From the NCBI RefSeq assembly GCF_016919405.1, contig NZ_CP070354.1:248001-312000 (forward strand): 64,000 bases of DNA. Direction: 5' to 3'. The notes below the pieces were generated by a model. It had not been told where the DNA came from. It ran no database searches and was given only the letters and a program-made list of their open reading frames with translations. Below, piece by piece: positions 25,197-33,823 of the stretch (the stretch's first letter is position 1; every line of letters begins with the position of its first letter). The stretch comes from Ensifer sp. PDNC004. Its GTDB lineage: Bacteria; Pseudomonadota; Alphaproteobacteria; Rhizobiales; Rhizobiaceae. Position numbers and translations under genes: made by a program.

Positions 25197-26702
25197 ATGA
25201 CCTTGCTCCAGATGAAGGGCATCTCGAAGCGATTTGGCAGTCTCGTTGCCAATGACGGGATCGACCTTTCGGTCAAAAGCGGTGAAATCCATGCCTTGAT
25301 GGGAGAAAACGGGGCCGGAAAATCGACCCTGATGAATATCCTGTATGGTTTGCTCAAGCCGGATGCCGGCGAGATCCGGATCGATGGCAAGGCGATGGAC
25401 TTCGCAAGCCCGCTCGGTGCCATCGCTGCCGGTGTCGGCATGGTCCACCAGACGTTCAGGCAGTTTCCCGACCTGACCGTCTGGGAGAACCTGGTGTTCC
25501 AGAACGAACCGGGACAGGGGCCGTTTGTTTCCGCAGCTGCCGCGCGCGATGTCGTGCGGCAGCTCGGGGAAAAACACGGCCTGGAGATTAATCCCGACAG
25601 CCGCGTGCGGGATCTGGCGGTGGGCATTCGCCAGCGTCTCGAGATCCTGAAGGCGCTTTCGCGCCAGGCAAAGGTACTGATACTCGACGAGCCGACGGCG
25701 GTGCTTACGCCGCAGGAGCGCGACAGTCTCTTTGTGGCGATGCGCCATCTGGCAAGCCAGGGCATGGCTCTCATCCTGGTGACGCACAAGATCCCCGAGG
25801 TCATTGCCGTCACCGACGAGATCACGGTCATGCGTGACGGGAGGGTCTCGGGCGCGTTGACGACCCGGCAGACCAACGAGGCGGAGATCATCCGCGCGAT
25901 GGTGGGGCGCAACGTGCCACCGACGGTCGCCGCCAAGGTCACGCCGACCGCACAGCCGATGCTCTCTGTCCGGAACCTGTCGGTGCGAAAGGGCGGCGTA
26001 GCCGTGGTAAACGACGTCACATTCGATGTGCGGCCGGGCGAAATCGTCGGGATCGCCGGCGTTTCGGGAAACGGGCAGCCGCAGTTGATTTCGGCCGTAA
26101 CCGGGCTTGAGGATTCGACCGGCGAGGTCGTCATCGCAGGGCGGAACGTTTCGGGGCTTTCGATCGCCGAACGCCGCGCCGTCGGCATTTCATACGTGCC
26201 GGAAGATCGTCACCTGACGGGCACGGCACCGGCCGCTTCGATCGCCGAAAACATTGCCTTCGGCACGCATAGAACGGCCGCGGTGTCGAGCTACGGGTTT
26301 TTGAAGAAGCAGGCGATCCGCGCGCAGGCCCGCAAGCTCATCGAACAATTCAAGGTGAAGGCAGCCTCGGAAGACGTGCCGATCGGATCGCTGTCGGGCG
26401 GCAACATGCAGAAGGTCGTCATCGCGCGCGAAATCGAGCACGGGTCGCCGCTGATCGTCATCGAAGAGCCGACACGGGGCGTGGACGTCGGGGCGATCGA
26501 ATTCATCCACAAGACCCTGATCGCCGAACGGGACAAGGGCCGGGCCATTCTGGTGGTCTCGTCCGACCTCACCGAGCTGCTGGCGCTCTCAGACCGGATT
26601 CTCGTGATGTTTGAAGGCCGTATCGACGCCAGCCTCAGTGGGAAAGACATGAACGAAGACACCATTGGGAGATGGATGATGGGGGGAGCGGCAGGGGCAT
26701 GA
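25197..26702 (+). CDS. nucleoside/sugar-type ABC transporter ATPase 2, two fused NBDs
   Basis: A 501-residue double ATPase. NBD1: GENGAGKST, Q-loop VHQTFRQFPD, signature-region AVGIRQRLEILKALSRQ, Walker B LILDEPTAVLTP. NBD2: GVSGNGQPQ (degenerate Walker A), LSGGNMQKVVIAREIEHGSP, VIEEPTRGVDV. It is paralogous to the ATPase at 16056 but diverged throughout, so the two sets are not a recent duplication. It begins 20 bp after receptor 2, and its stop overlaps the next permease start by ATGA. Confidence 0.93.
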   Translation: MTLLQMKGISKRFGSLVANDGIDLSVKSGEIHALMGENGAGKSTLMNILYGLLKPDAGEIRIDGKAMDFASPLGAIAAGVGMVHQTFRQFPDLTVWENLVFQNEPGQGPFVSAAAARDVVRQLGEKHGLEINPDSRVRDLAVGIRQRLEILKALSRQAKVLILDEPTAVLTPQERDSLFVAMRHLASQGMALILVTHKIPEVIAVTDEITVMRDGRVSGALTTRQTNEAEIIRAMVGRNVPPTVAAKVTPTAQPMLSVRNLSVRKGGVAVVNDVTFDVRPGEIVGIAGVSGNGQPQLISAVTGLEDSTGEVVIAGRNVSGLSIAERRAVGISYVPEDRHLTGTAPAASIAENIAFGTHRTAAVSSYGFLKKQAIRAQARKLIEQFKVKAASEDVPIGSLSGGNMQKVVIAREIEHGSPLIVIEEPTRGVDVGAIEFIHKTLIAERDKGRAILVVSSDLTELLALSDRILVMFEGRIDASLSGKDMNEDTIGRWMMGGAAGA

Positions 26703-27724
26703 CAGGAGTTGGTCTCGAGACGAAATCTCGATTGACGGCAATCTTGCTGTCCATCGCGGTCGCCGTCGTGCTTGGGGGGCTCGTGGTGCTTTCGACCGGC
26801 GCCAATCCCCTCTCGGTCTATCAGGAAATCGTCCAGGGTGCGCTTCTGGGGCGCGGCCTGGGTGAGACGCTCAGCCGCTCGGTCCCGTTGATCGGCATGG
26901 GTCTTGCAGCCGCAATTGCCTTTCGCGCCGGCCTCATCAATCTTGGCGGCGACGGGCAGATGCTGGTGGGCGGGCTCGCGGCCGCGTTCGTTGCACTCTA
27001 TGTTCCGGCACCAGGGGCCGTGCGGGCCGTGCTCGCCTTGACGGCCGCCATTTGTGCGGGCGGGCTTTATGCCTGGATCGCGGCAGTACTTCAGCTTGGC
27101 CTCGCCATCCCGTTTCTGATCACGAGCCTGCTGCTCAGCTACATCGCACGCGGCGTCACATCCTATCTGGTACGCTACCCGTTGCGCGATCCCTCGACGG
27201 GCATGCCGGAAACCTATCGCGTCGCCTCTGCGGCGCGCCTCCCAAGCAGCATTTTCGATCTGCCGGTCAGCGTCGGAATGTTGATCATGGCCGCGGTTGC
27301 GATTGCCGTCATCGTCAACGACAAACATGGCGTCAACGGCTTCGAGTGGCGAATGACTGGGCTTAATCCGCGTTTCGCCGGGTACTCGGGCACGAACCTG
27401 CCGCGGCAGACGCAGCGGGTGGCCTTCCTGAGCGGCGCTCTTGCCGGTCTGGTTGGGGCGCTGTTGATCCTCGGGCAGCAGTACCGGTTCACCGACGGGG
27501 CCTTGCTTGCGCCGGGCTATACCTGGTCGGGGCTGATGGCTGCGGTTCTTGCGATGGCAAACCCGATCGCGACGGTCGTCACCGCGGCGTTCTTCGCGGC
27601 GCTGCAGGTGGGGGGCTTCGCCATGGAACGGGCGCTCGGTCTTCCGGCTGTCCTCACATGGGTTCTGCAGGCGCTGATCATTCTGTGCCTCGCTGCACGT
27701 CCCGTGTTCTTCAAGAGGCGATAG
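26699..27724 (+). CDS. nucleoside-type ABC transporter permease 2A
   Basis: A 341-residue BPD_transp_2 permease. The start is the ATG overlapping the ATPase stop; an ATG at 26672 would overlap it by 31 bases. The diagnostic loop FRAGLINLGGDGQMLVGGL lies near residues 75-93, and ITSLLLSYIARGVTSYLVRYPLRDP near 140-165. Several hydrophobic segments follow to the C-terminus. It pairs with the next permease, 3 bp downstream. Confidence 0.92.
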   Translation: MTGVGLETKSRLTAILLSIAVAVVLGGLVVLSTGANPLSVYQEIVQGALLGRGLGETLSRSVPLIGMGLAAAIAFRAGLINLGGDGQMLVGGLAAAFVALYVPAPGAVRAVLALTAAICAGGLYAWIAAVLQLGLAIPFLITSLLLSYIARGVTSYLVRYPLRDPSTGMPETYRVASAARLPSSIFDLPVSVGMLIMAAVAIAVIVNDKHGVNGFEWRMTGLNPRFAGYSGTNLPRQTQRVAFLSGALAGLVGALLILGQQYRFTDGALLAPGYTWSGLMAAVLAMANPIATVVTAAFFAALQVGGFAMERALGLPAVLTWVLQALIILCLAARPVFFKRR

Positions 27725-27727
27725 ACC

Positions 27728-28624
27728 ATGCTCAACATGCTTCTTTCGCAGGTCCTCGATCTGATGACGCCGGTGCTTCTGGCGGCGATGGCCGGAACAT
27801 TGTGCGAGCGCGCAGGCGTCTTCAACATCGCGCTTGAGGGCAAGATGCTGGTCGGCGCTTTCGCCGCGGTCGCGGCGAGCGTTGCCTTCGGCTCGCCGAT
27901 GGTTGCGGTTCTGTTCGCCGTCGTCTGCACCGCGGTCTTCGCGTTCCCCCTTGCGCTCGGCGGCGCCCGCTTCGGCGGCGATCCGATCGTAATCGGCATC
28001 GGGCTGAACCTGCTTGCCGCAGGGCTGACAACCTATCTTCTGAGCGCGCTTTTCGGCGTTACCGGCACACTGGTCGATCCCGCGGTGATCGCCTTGCCGC
28101 GCTTCGGCATCGGTGCTCTTGCCGGGATTCCCGTCCTCGGCGCCATCGCCGATGGGCACAATCTGCTGGTCTATCTCTCATGGCTGCTCGTGCTCGTCCT
28201 CAACGTCTACCTGTTTCGCACGCGATGGGGCCTGCGCTTGCGGGGGATCGGTGAAGTGCCGTCTGCAGCAGCGGCGATGGGCGCGAATGTGAACCGTTAT
28301 CAGACGGCGATCGTGCTTCTCGCGGGCGCTCTGTGCGGTCTGGCGGGTGCGCAGCTGGCGCTCGGCTCGGTCGCCCTATTTGCCGAAAACATGACGGCCG
28401 GTCGCGGTTGGATCGCGGTGGTTGCCGTCATGCTTGGGCGCGCCCATCCGCTCGGCATCGCGCTCGCCTGTTTCGGTTTCGGTCTCGCAGACGCGATCGG
28501 CCTCCGGCTGCAGGGCCAGGGCTTGCCGAACCAGATCACCGATATCGCGCCCTACGCGATCACCCTGTTGGCGATGATCGGCCTCGGCCTGCGCGGGGCG
28601 ATGAGAAAGATAAGAAATACCTGA
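27728..28624 (+). CDS. nucleoside-type ABC transporter permease 2B
   Basis: A 298-residue BPD_transp_2 permease. The loop ERAGVFNIALEGKMLVGAF is at about residues 27-45, and ENMTAGRGWIAVVAVMLGRAHP at about 220-241 mirrors the same motif in the first system's B subunit. It completes importer 2 and is followed 10 bp later by the UPF0261 gene, so transporter and split Tm-1 genes appear to form one operon. Confidence 0.92.
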   Translation: MLNMLLSQVLDLMTPVLLAAMAGTLCERAGVFNIALEGKMLVGAFAAVAASVAFGSPMVAVLFAVVCTAVFAFPLALGGARFGGDPIVIGIGLNLLAAGLTTYLLSALFGVTGTLVDPAVIALPRFGIGALAGIPVLGAIADGHNLLVYLSWLLVLVLNVYLFRTRWGLRLRGIGEVPSAAAAMGANVNRYQTAIVLLAGALCGLAGAQLALGSVALFAENMTAGRGWIAVVAVMLGRAHPLGIALACFGFGLADAIGLRLQGQGLPNQITDIAPYAITLLAMIGLGLRGAMRKIRNT

Positions 28625-28634
28625 GGAGGAATGA

Positions 28635-29843
28635 ATGAGTATAGCCAAGACGATTTATGTAGCGGGCACTTTCGACACCAAGGGTGACGAGCTGCGCTAC
28701 GTGGCGGAGCTGATCAGGGCGCAATCGATGCCTGCGGTTCTGGTGGATCTTTCTACCGCCAAGCCTTCGGCGGATGCCGATATCGACGCGAGAGAGGTAG
28801 CCGGTTTCCATCCGGGCGGTGTCGCAGCCGTCTTTACCGGGGATCGCGGCAGCGCCGTTTCCGCCATGGGGGTGGCGTTCGAACGGTTCATCCTGTCGCG
28901 TGACGACGTCGGCGGCATCATAGGCCTTGGCGGATCCGGAGGAACCGCGGTCGTCACCCAGGCCATGCGCGCCCTGCCGGTCGGAACGCCGCGGGTGATG
29001 GTCTCGACGGTGGCGGCCGGAAACGTCAGCGCCTATGTCGGTCCGAACGACATCGCGATGGTGAATTCGATCACGGATATCGCCGGCCTCAACCGGATCT
29101 CGCGAACCGTCCTTGCCAATGCCGCCAATTCCATCGCCGGAATGGTGCGCAACCGGCGGGAAGCCGAGCAGGACGACCGGCCGGCGCTTGGCCTGACGAT
29201 GTTCGGCGTCACCACCCCTTGCGTCACCCAGGTCGTCGAGCAGCTGCGCGACCGGTACGAATGCCTGGTGTTCCACGCGACCGGCATCGGCGGGCAGTCG
29301 ATGGAGAAGCTTGCTTCGTCCGGCTATCTCGCAGGCGTTCTCGACATCACCACCACTGAGGTGTGCGATCTGCTGTTTGACGGCATCTTGCCGGCGACCG
29401 AAGAGCGGTTCGGCTTCCTTGCCCAATCGGACCTTCCTTATGTCGGATCCTGCGGCGCCCTCGACATGGTGAACTTCGCCGGCCTCGAGACGGTTCCGGA
29501 GAAGTATCGCCACCGCAATCTCTATGTGCACAACCCGCAGATCACGCTGATGCGCACGACGGTCGACGATAATGTCGCGATGGGCAAATGGATCGGCGAG
29601 CGCCTGAACCGCAGCATCGGTCCGGTTCGCTTCCTTCTGCCGATGGGCGGGGTGTCGCTGCTCGATGCACCGGGCCAGCCTTTCCACGACCCGGAGGCAG
29701 ACGAGGCCCTGTTCACCGCCATCGAAAATACGGTTGAGCAGACCGACGAGCGTCGCGTCCTGCGCGTGCCGTACGCGATCAATGCGCCCGAATTCAGTTC
29801 CGAAATCCTTCGTCATTTCAACGAAATCAGTAGAGGCAGTTAG
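28635..29843 (+). CDS. Tm-1-like ATP-binding protein (UPF0261)
   Basis: A 402-residue UPF0261 protein corresponding to the N-terminal domain of tomato Tm-1. Recognisable parts are [19 protein letters not shown] at the start, a glycine-rich nucleotide-contact segment [16 protein letters not shown] near residues 95-110, and [16 protein letters not shown] soon after. The natural reaction of the family is unknown; the plant protein binds ATP and blocks viral replicase. The start follows GAGGAGGA. It is one base from the PEP-hydrolase-like gene, which encodes the other half of Tm-1, so the two probably act as a complex. Confidence 0.9.
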   Translation: MSIAKTIYVAGTFDTKGDELRYVAELIRAQSMPAVLVDLSTAKPSADADIDAREVAGFHPGGVAAVFTGDRGSAVSAMGVAFERFILSRDDVGGIIGLGGSGGTAVVTQAMRALPVGTPRVMVSTVAAGNVSAYVGPNDIAMVNSITDIAGLNRISRTVLANAANSIAGMVRNRREAEQDDRPALGLTMFGVTTPCVTQVVEQLRDRYECLVFHATGIGGQSMEKLASSGYLAGVLDITTTEVCDLLFDGILPATEERFGFLAQSDLPYVGSCGALDMVNFAGLETVPEKYRHRNLYVHNPQITLMRTTVDDNVAMGKWIGERLNRSIGPVRFLLPMGGVSLLDAPGQPFHDPEADEALFTAIENTVEQTDERRVLRVPYAINAPEFSSEILRHFNEISRGS

Positions 29844-29844
29844 T

Positions 29845-30678
29845 ATGAAGTTTGAAAGACGCCAGTTGCTGGACAAATTTCGCCAGCAGATCAAAGCGAA
29901 GATCCCGATCATCGGCGGCGGCGCTGGCACCGGCCTTTCGGCCAAATGCGAGGAAGCCGGCGGCATCGACCTCATCGTCATCTACAACTCCGGCCGCTAC
30001 CGCATGGCCGGACGAGGGTCGCTTGCCGGCCTCCTTGCCTATGGCAACGCCAACGAGATCGTGCTCGACATGGCACGCGAGGTGTTGCCCGTGGTCAAGC
30101 ACACGCCGGTTCTTGCCGGCGTGAACGGCACGGATCCGTTCTGCAATTTCGATTTCTTCCTGGACCAGCTGAAGGCCGTCGGTTTCGCCGGCATTCAGAA
30201 TTTTCCGACCGTGGGTCTCATCGACGGCACCTTCCGGGCCAATCTCGAAGAGACGGGCATGGGTTACGCCCTGGAGGTCGACCTCGTTCGCCTGGCGCGC
30301 AGCAAAGACATGCTGACCACGCCCTATGTGTTTTCGGCCAACGATGCCCGGGCCATGACGGAGGCGGGGGCAGACATCGTCGTCGCCCATATGGGGCTGA
30401 CGACCGGCGGCGCGATTGGCGCTGACACCGCGCTGACGCTTGAGGCCTGTGTCGATGAGGTCAACGCGATCGCGGCTGCGGCCCGAAGCGTCAATCCCGA
30501 CATTATCGTCCTGTGCCATGGCGGCCCGATCGCCGAGCCGGAGGATGCCCGCTACATCCTCGAGCGGTGCCCGGGTTGCCACGGGTTTTATGGCGCATCC
30601 AGCATGGAGCGTCTTCCGGTCGAAAAGGCCCTCGTCGCCCAGACGCAGGCCTTCAAGAAACTTGTCATCCAGCACTAG
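29845..30678 (+). CDS. phosphoenolpyruvate-hydrolase-like TIM barrel (PF09370-like)
   Basis: A 277-residue TIM-barrel protein of the PEP_hydrolase/Tm-1 C-terminal family. It begins [29 protein letters not shown], and strand-end motifs [44 protein letters not shown] and [14 protein letters not shown] are characteristic. The first ATG after the preceding stop is used, with a 1-bp gap. Despite the family name, an enzymatic reaction is not firmly established. It presumably works with the UPF0261 protein on an intermediate of this island. Confidence 0.9.
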   Translation: MKFERRQLLDKFRQQIKAKIPIIGGGAGTGLSAKCEEAGGIDLIVIYNSGRYRMAGRGSLAGLLAYGNANEIVLDMAREVLPVVKHTPVLAGVNGTDPFCNFDFFLDQLKAVGFAGIQNFPTVGLIDGTFRANLEETGMGYALEVDLVRLARSKDMLTTPYVFSANDARAMTEAGADIVVAHMGLTTGGAIGADTALTLEACVDEVNAIAAAARSVNPDIIVLCHGGPIAEPEDARYILERCPGCHGFYGASSMERLPVEKALVAQTQAFKKLVIQH

Positions 30679-30687
30679 GAGGGAAAT

Positions 30688-31125
30688 GTGGCAAAGGCAT
30701 ATGCAAGCGCAGTGATCGATGCGCCGATTGAAACCGTCTGGAAGATCGTTCGCGACTTCAACGGCCTGGCGACCTGGCACCCGGCCATCGCCAGCAGTGA
30801 AATCGAAGAGGGACGAGGCAGTGCCGAAGTCGGTTGCGTGCGCTCCTTCTATCTTCAGGATGGAGCCCATGTTCGCGAGCAGCTCCTTGCCCTCAGCGAT
30901 AGCGAGCATTCGCTCTCCTACAGCTTCGTGAAACCGGCCTTTCCGGTGACGAACTATGTTGCGGGGATCAGGCTGCTTCCGATCACCGACGGCAACCGCA
31001 CCTTTGTCGAATGGACCGCCGTTTTCGACGAGGCACCGGAGGATGCCGGAAAGTACGTGGAGATCATCTCTACGCATGTCTTTGCAGCCGGCTGGTCGGC
31101 GCTCCGGGCGAAGCTCGCCGGGTAG
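30688..31125 (+). CDS. SRPBCC-family protein (polyketide cyclase/START-like)
   Basis: A 145-residue helix-grip protein starting at GTG preceded by AGGAGGG. The family hallmark is visible as ASAVIDAPIETVWKIVRDFNGLATWHPAIASSEI at the N-terminus, and a long C-terminal helix (EIISTHVFAAGWSALRAKL) closes the hydrophobic pocket. Such proteins bind or transform small aromatic or lipid molecules. It is the last gene of the operon begun at 24158 and is followed by a strong hairpin. Confidence 0.9.
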   Translation: MAKAYASAVIDAPIETVWKIVRDFNGLATWHPAIASSEIEEGRGSAEVGCVRSFYLQDGAHVREQLLALSDSEHSLSYSFVKPAFPVTNYVAGIRLLPITDGNRTFVEWTAVFDEAPEDAGKYVEIISTHVFAAGWSALRAKLAG

Positions 31126-31134
31126 ACATGTTCG

Positions 31135-31171
31135 TTTGGCGGGTGGCGCGAACGTTTCGCCACCCGCCAAA
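31135..31171 (+). terminator. strong hairpin ending the catabolic island
   Basis: A perfect 14-bp stem, TTTGGCGGGTGGCG (31135-31148) and CGCCACCCGCCAAA (31158-31171), starting 9 bp after the SRPBCC stop. No T-run follows on the plus strand, but three Ts precede it, so on the minus strand it would end in AAA/TTT. Its strength and place suggest transcription of the 24-31 kb operon ends here. Confidence 0.7.
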
Positions 31172-31396
31172 TGCCTACGACTGTAACGGCCACCGGACGA
31201 CGGCGCGCGACAACACGGCCGACCCAATGATATTCTGGGTGGGCGGCAGCTCAAGCGGATCGCCACGACCTCCGCCTGCATGATCGGTGACAGCCGCCCG
31301 CACACCTGGCCGACAACGCCTCACTTTTGCCTCTTCGATCCCTGGGAATGACCGTCCGAACCTGCAGTCAGCAGTTTCGCAACGGGTCTATCACGC
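31172..31396. other. noncoding stretch, no recognised element
   Basis: First part of the 423-bp gap between the SRPBCC and OmpA-family genes. I find no supported reading frame with a ribosome binding site and no RNA-like structure here. A short weak inverted repeat around 31224-31242 (ACCCA...TGGGT) is probably chance. Confidence 0.4.
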
Positions 31397-31421
31397 GGAA
31401 CCGTTCGCGCGCTGCTGCGTT
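31397..31421 (+). promoter_or_regulatory. candidate EcfG/RpoE2 (general stress) promoter
   Basis: GGAAC (31397-31401), 16 bases, then CGTT (31418-31421). This fits the alphaproteobacterial EcfG/RpoE2 consensus GGAAC-N18/19-TT. It lies 128 bp upstream of the OmpA-family start on the same strand, in a gap with no other gene. If functional, the OmpA-like protein belongs to the general stress regulon. Confidence 0.55.
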
Positions 31422-31548
31422 GGGACTAGCCTTTGACGAACACAAAAGTCGAAGGCGTGGGTGATGGCCCTCTTGTGCTGCCACGTAACGCGCGCCGTTC
31501 GTACGGCGCCGACGGGCGCCGGGGCCTCCCAGTAGAGGAGTGAAAGTC

Positions 31549-33729
31549 ATGTCGATTCCTTCCAAACTTTTCGCAACGGTCGCCCTTCCAGTCTTCGCCG
31601 CATCACTCGTGATTCAGCCGGCGCTGGCCGAGAGCCTGAGGGCGCCGTTCCAGGTCGCGCAGGAAGGGGTCGATCAGCAGTCGCCCGAGGACTTGCTGCT
31701 GCTCAAGAAGCGCAAGAAGCAGCAGGCCGCCGAGGAAGGGCAGGCAGAACAGCAGCAACCGCAGGCCGAGGAGCCGCAGCGCCAGACAGAAGAGCCGTCT
31801 CGCAAGAAGCGCAAACAGCAGGCTGAAGAACAGCAGCCCGGCGCCGAGGAAAGCGCACCGCGACAGGCGGACCAGCAACAGGCGCCTGAACGCAAGAAGC
31901 GAAAGCAACAGGTCGAAGAGCAGCAGCCTGGCGCTGAGGACGTGGCACCGCGGCAGGCCGAGGAGCAACGGGCGCCCGAGCGAAAGAAGCGCAAGCAGCA
32001 GGCCGAAGAACAGCAACCCGCCATCGAGGAAGGCGCTCCGCGGCAGGCCGAGGAACAACAGGCACCTGAGCGCAAGAAGCGCAAGCAACAGGCCGGAGAG
32101 CAGCAGCCTGGCGCCGAGGAAGTGGCACCGCGGCAGGCTGAGGAGCAACAGGCCCCTGAACGCAAGAAGCGCAAGCAGCAGGCGGAAGGACATCAGCCTG
32201 CCATGGAGGAGAGCACTCCGCAGAACACTGGGGAGGAGCAGGTCCCAGTGCCCAAGAAACGCAAGCAGCAAGCTGAAGGTCAGCGGCCGGACGAGCAGAA
32301 GGCGCTCGAACAGCGTGCCGCACCGTCCACGGAACAGCCGGCGCCACAGACCGGCGAGAGTGAGCAGCAGCCGGTTCCAGGGTCTAAACAGCCCGCGACT
32401 GCCGAGCAGCGTCAGGGTGAGGAGCCTCAGGGCAAGCCTGCACCTGTCGTCGTCGACAAGCGCACGAAGGCTGAGAAGGGCAAGATCGCTGAGGACCCGG
32501 CGGCGACCGACGAAACCGTCGTGCTTCCGGTCGATAACGGTGCCGCCGTGCTTGACAGCGACAAGGATGCCGACAAGTCGGGTGGCGACCGGGCGCGCGA
32601 GGCTCGACGCAAGCAGCGCGAAGAGCTGCGCACCGAGCAAAAGACCGTAGCGCCGCCGACGGATGACGCCGCCGCCCAGGCCGAAATCCCGGCCGAGGTT
32701 CGGCAGGCGGCCCCGCAGAGGATCGAGGCGGCGATCAAGGAGGAGGGCCGGCGCGTCGAAGCGGCGCCTGCCTTTGCGGTTCCGGACACGACGAACATCA
32801 TCAACAACACCGTCATCAACAATACGGTGATCAACAACAGGACCGTCAACAACACCAGGAACAAGGATGTGAACGAGGTGCACGTGGTCGAGAGGCTCGA
32901 CGATCGTGTCGTCCTTGGCGTTGGCGACCAGATCTTCGTGCGTGGCGACGATCGCCCGCGCCTGCGCCACGATGCGCAGGAAGCGTACTACGACGACCTT
33001 CCGCGCGGCCGTGTGCGTGAAACGATCGTGCGCCCGGGAGGCTACCGGATTGTCACCGTCTATGACCGCTATGGTGACGTCTTGCAGCGCTCGCGTGTCG
33101 ACGGCGACGGCAACGAGTATGTGCTGATGTACGCGCCGGATTACCAGGACGAACGGCGCCCGGCGATCGTCGACGTCGGTTATGACCTGCCGCCGATGCG
33201 CCTGACGATCCCGGTCGACGACTACGTCGTCGACTATTCGCAGGAACCGGATCGGGACTACTACGCGTTCCTGTCCGAACCGCCGGTCGAGCGCGTGGAG
33301 CGCGTCTATACGATCGACGAGGTCCGCAATTCGGCCCGCCTCCGTGACAAGGTCCGGCGCATCGATCTCGACACGATCCATTTCGATACGGGAAGCGCCG
33401 AAGTGTCGATGTCACAGGCAAAGACGCTCCGAACGGTCGCGGACGCCATGCAGAAGGTGCTCGGCAAGGATCCCGGCGAAACCTTCTTCATCGAAGGGCA
33501 CACGGACGCTGTCGGTTCTGACCGGACGAACCTCGTTCTCTCCGACGAGCGCGCCGAATCTGTCGCGGTTCTCCTTACGGAAGTCTACGGCATCCCGGCG
33601 GAAAACCTGGTGACGCAAGGCTATGGCGAGCGCTTCCTGAAGATCGGCACGCAGGAGCCTGAGGAAGAGAACCGCCGGGTGACCATCCGCCGCGTCACGC
33701 CACTGGTGCGCCCGGTCGCGCAGCGATAG
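31549..33729 (+). CDS. OmpA-family outer-membrane/peptidoglycan-binding protein with long Lys/Gln repeat region
   Basis: A 726-residue exported protein. Signal peptide about residues 1-27 (cut after ALA). Residues about 50-260 are highly charged and low in complexity, with a 30-residue repeat built on RKKRKQQAEEQQPGAEE and APRQAEEQQAPE, likely coiled-coil or disordered. An Asn-rich patch (INNTVINNTVINN) lies near residues 415-435, then a beta-rich segment, and finally a C-terminal OmpA domain (about 605-715) with FIEGHTDAVGSDRTNLVLSDERAESV split over its peptidoglycan-binding core and ENRRVTIRRV at the end. The ATG at 31549 has GAGGAG eight bases before it. It probably anchors the envelope to peptidoglycan. 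Confidence 0.9.
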   Translation: MSIPSKLFATVALPVFAASLVIQPALAESLRAPFQVAQEGVDQQSPEDLLLLKKRKKQQAAEEGQAEQQQPQAEEPQRQTEEPSRKKRKQQAEEQQPGAEESAPRQADQQQAPERKKRKQQVEEQQPGAEDVAPRQAEEQRAPERKKRKQQAEEQQPAIEEGAPRQAEEQQAPERKKRKQQAGEQQPGAEEVAPRQAEEQQAPERKKRKQQAEGHQPAMEESTPQNTGEEQVPVPKKRKQQAEGQRPDEQKALEQRAAPSTEQPAPQTGESEQQPVPGSKQPATAEQRQGEEPQGKPAPVVVDKRTKAEKGKIAEDPAATDETVVLPVDNGAAVLDSDKDADKSGGDRAREARRKQREELRTEQKTVAPPTDDAAAQAEIPAEVRQAAPQRIEAAIKEEGRRVEAAPAFAVPDTTNIINNTVINNTVINNRTVNNTRNKDVNEVHVVERLDDRVVLGVGDQIFVRGDDRPRLRHDAQEAYYDDLPRGRVRETIVRPGGYRIVTVYDRYGDVLQRSRVDGDGNEYVLMYAPDYQDERRPAIVDVGYDLPPMRLTIPVDDYVVDYSQEPDRDYYAFLSEPPVERVERVYTIDEVRNSARLRDKVRRIDLDTIHFDTGSAEVSMSQAKTLRTVADAMQKVLGKDPGETFFIEGHTDAVGSDRTNLVLSDERAESVAVLLTEVYGIPAENLVTQGYGERFLKIGTQEPEEENRRVTIRRVTPLVRPVAQR
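31801..32250 (+). repeat. five tandem 90-bp repeats inside the OmpA-family gene
   Basis: Units begin at 31801, 31891, 31981, 32071 and 32161, each starting with a variant of CGCAAGAAGCGCAAGCAGCA, and a degenerate sixth starts at 32251. Each encodes 30 residues built as (E)RKKRKQQ-AEEQQP-xxEE-xAPRQAEEQQAP. Units differ at scattered bases, so the array is not newly made, but the exact 90-bp phase makes copy-number change by slippage or recombination likely. Confidence 0.93.
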
Positions 33730-33823
33730 TGCGCGCGACATTCAGCCAACGGCGCTCGCGTCGGCGCAGGGAGGCTCAATATTGTTCGACCCGATGATGT
33801 GGCGAACCTGACGGTCATCCTGC

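Noticed and set aside
26291..28159. A 622-codon polar frame antisense to the second importer's permeases
   Set aside because: Composition (Arg, Gln, Asp, His rich) is typical of the reverse of membrane-protein genes; no motif or start signal.
31801..32250. Regular 90-bp repeats considered as a CRISPR array
   Set aside because: There is no repeat/unique-spacer alternation: whole 90-bp units are similar, they are in frame in a coding sequence, and no cas gene is present.
31603..33381. A 592-codon Leu/Arg-rich open frame antisense to the OmpA-family gene
   Set aside because: It is the reverse reading of the Gln/Lys/Glu repeats. The plus-strand frame has a signal peptide, a ribosome binding site and a C-terminal OmpA domain.
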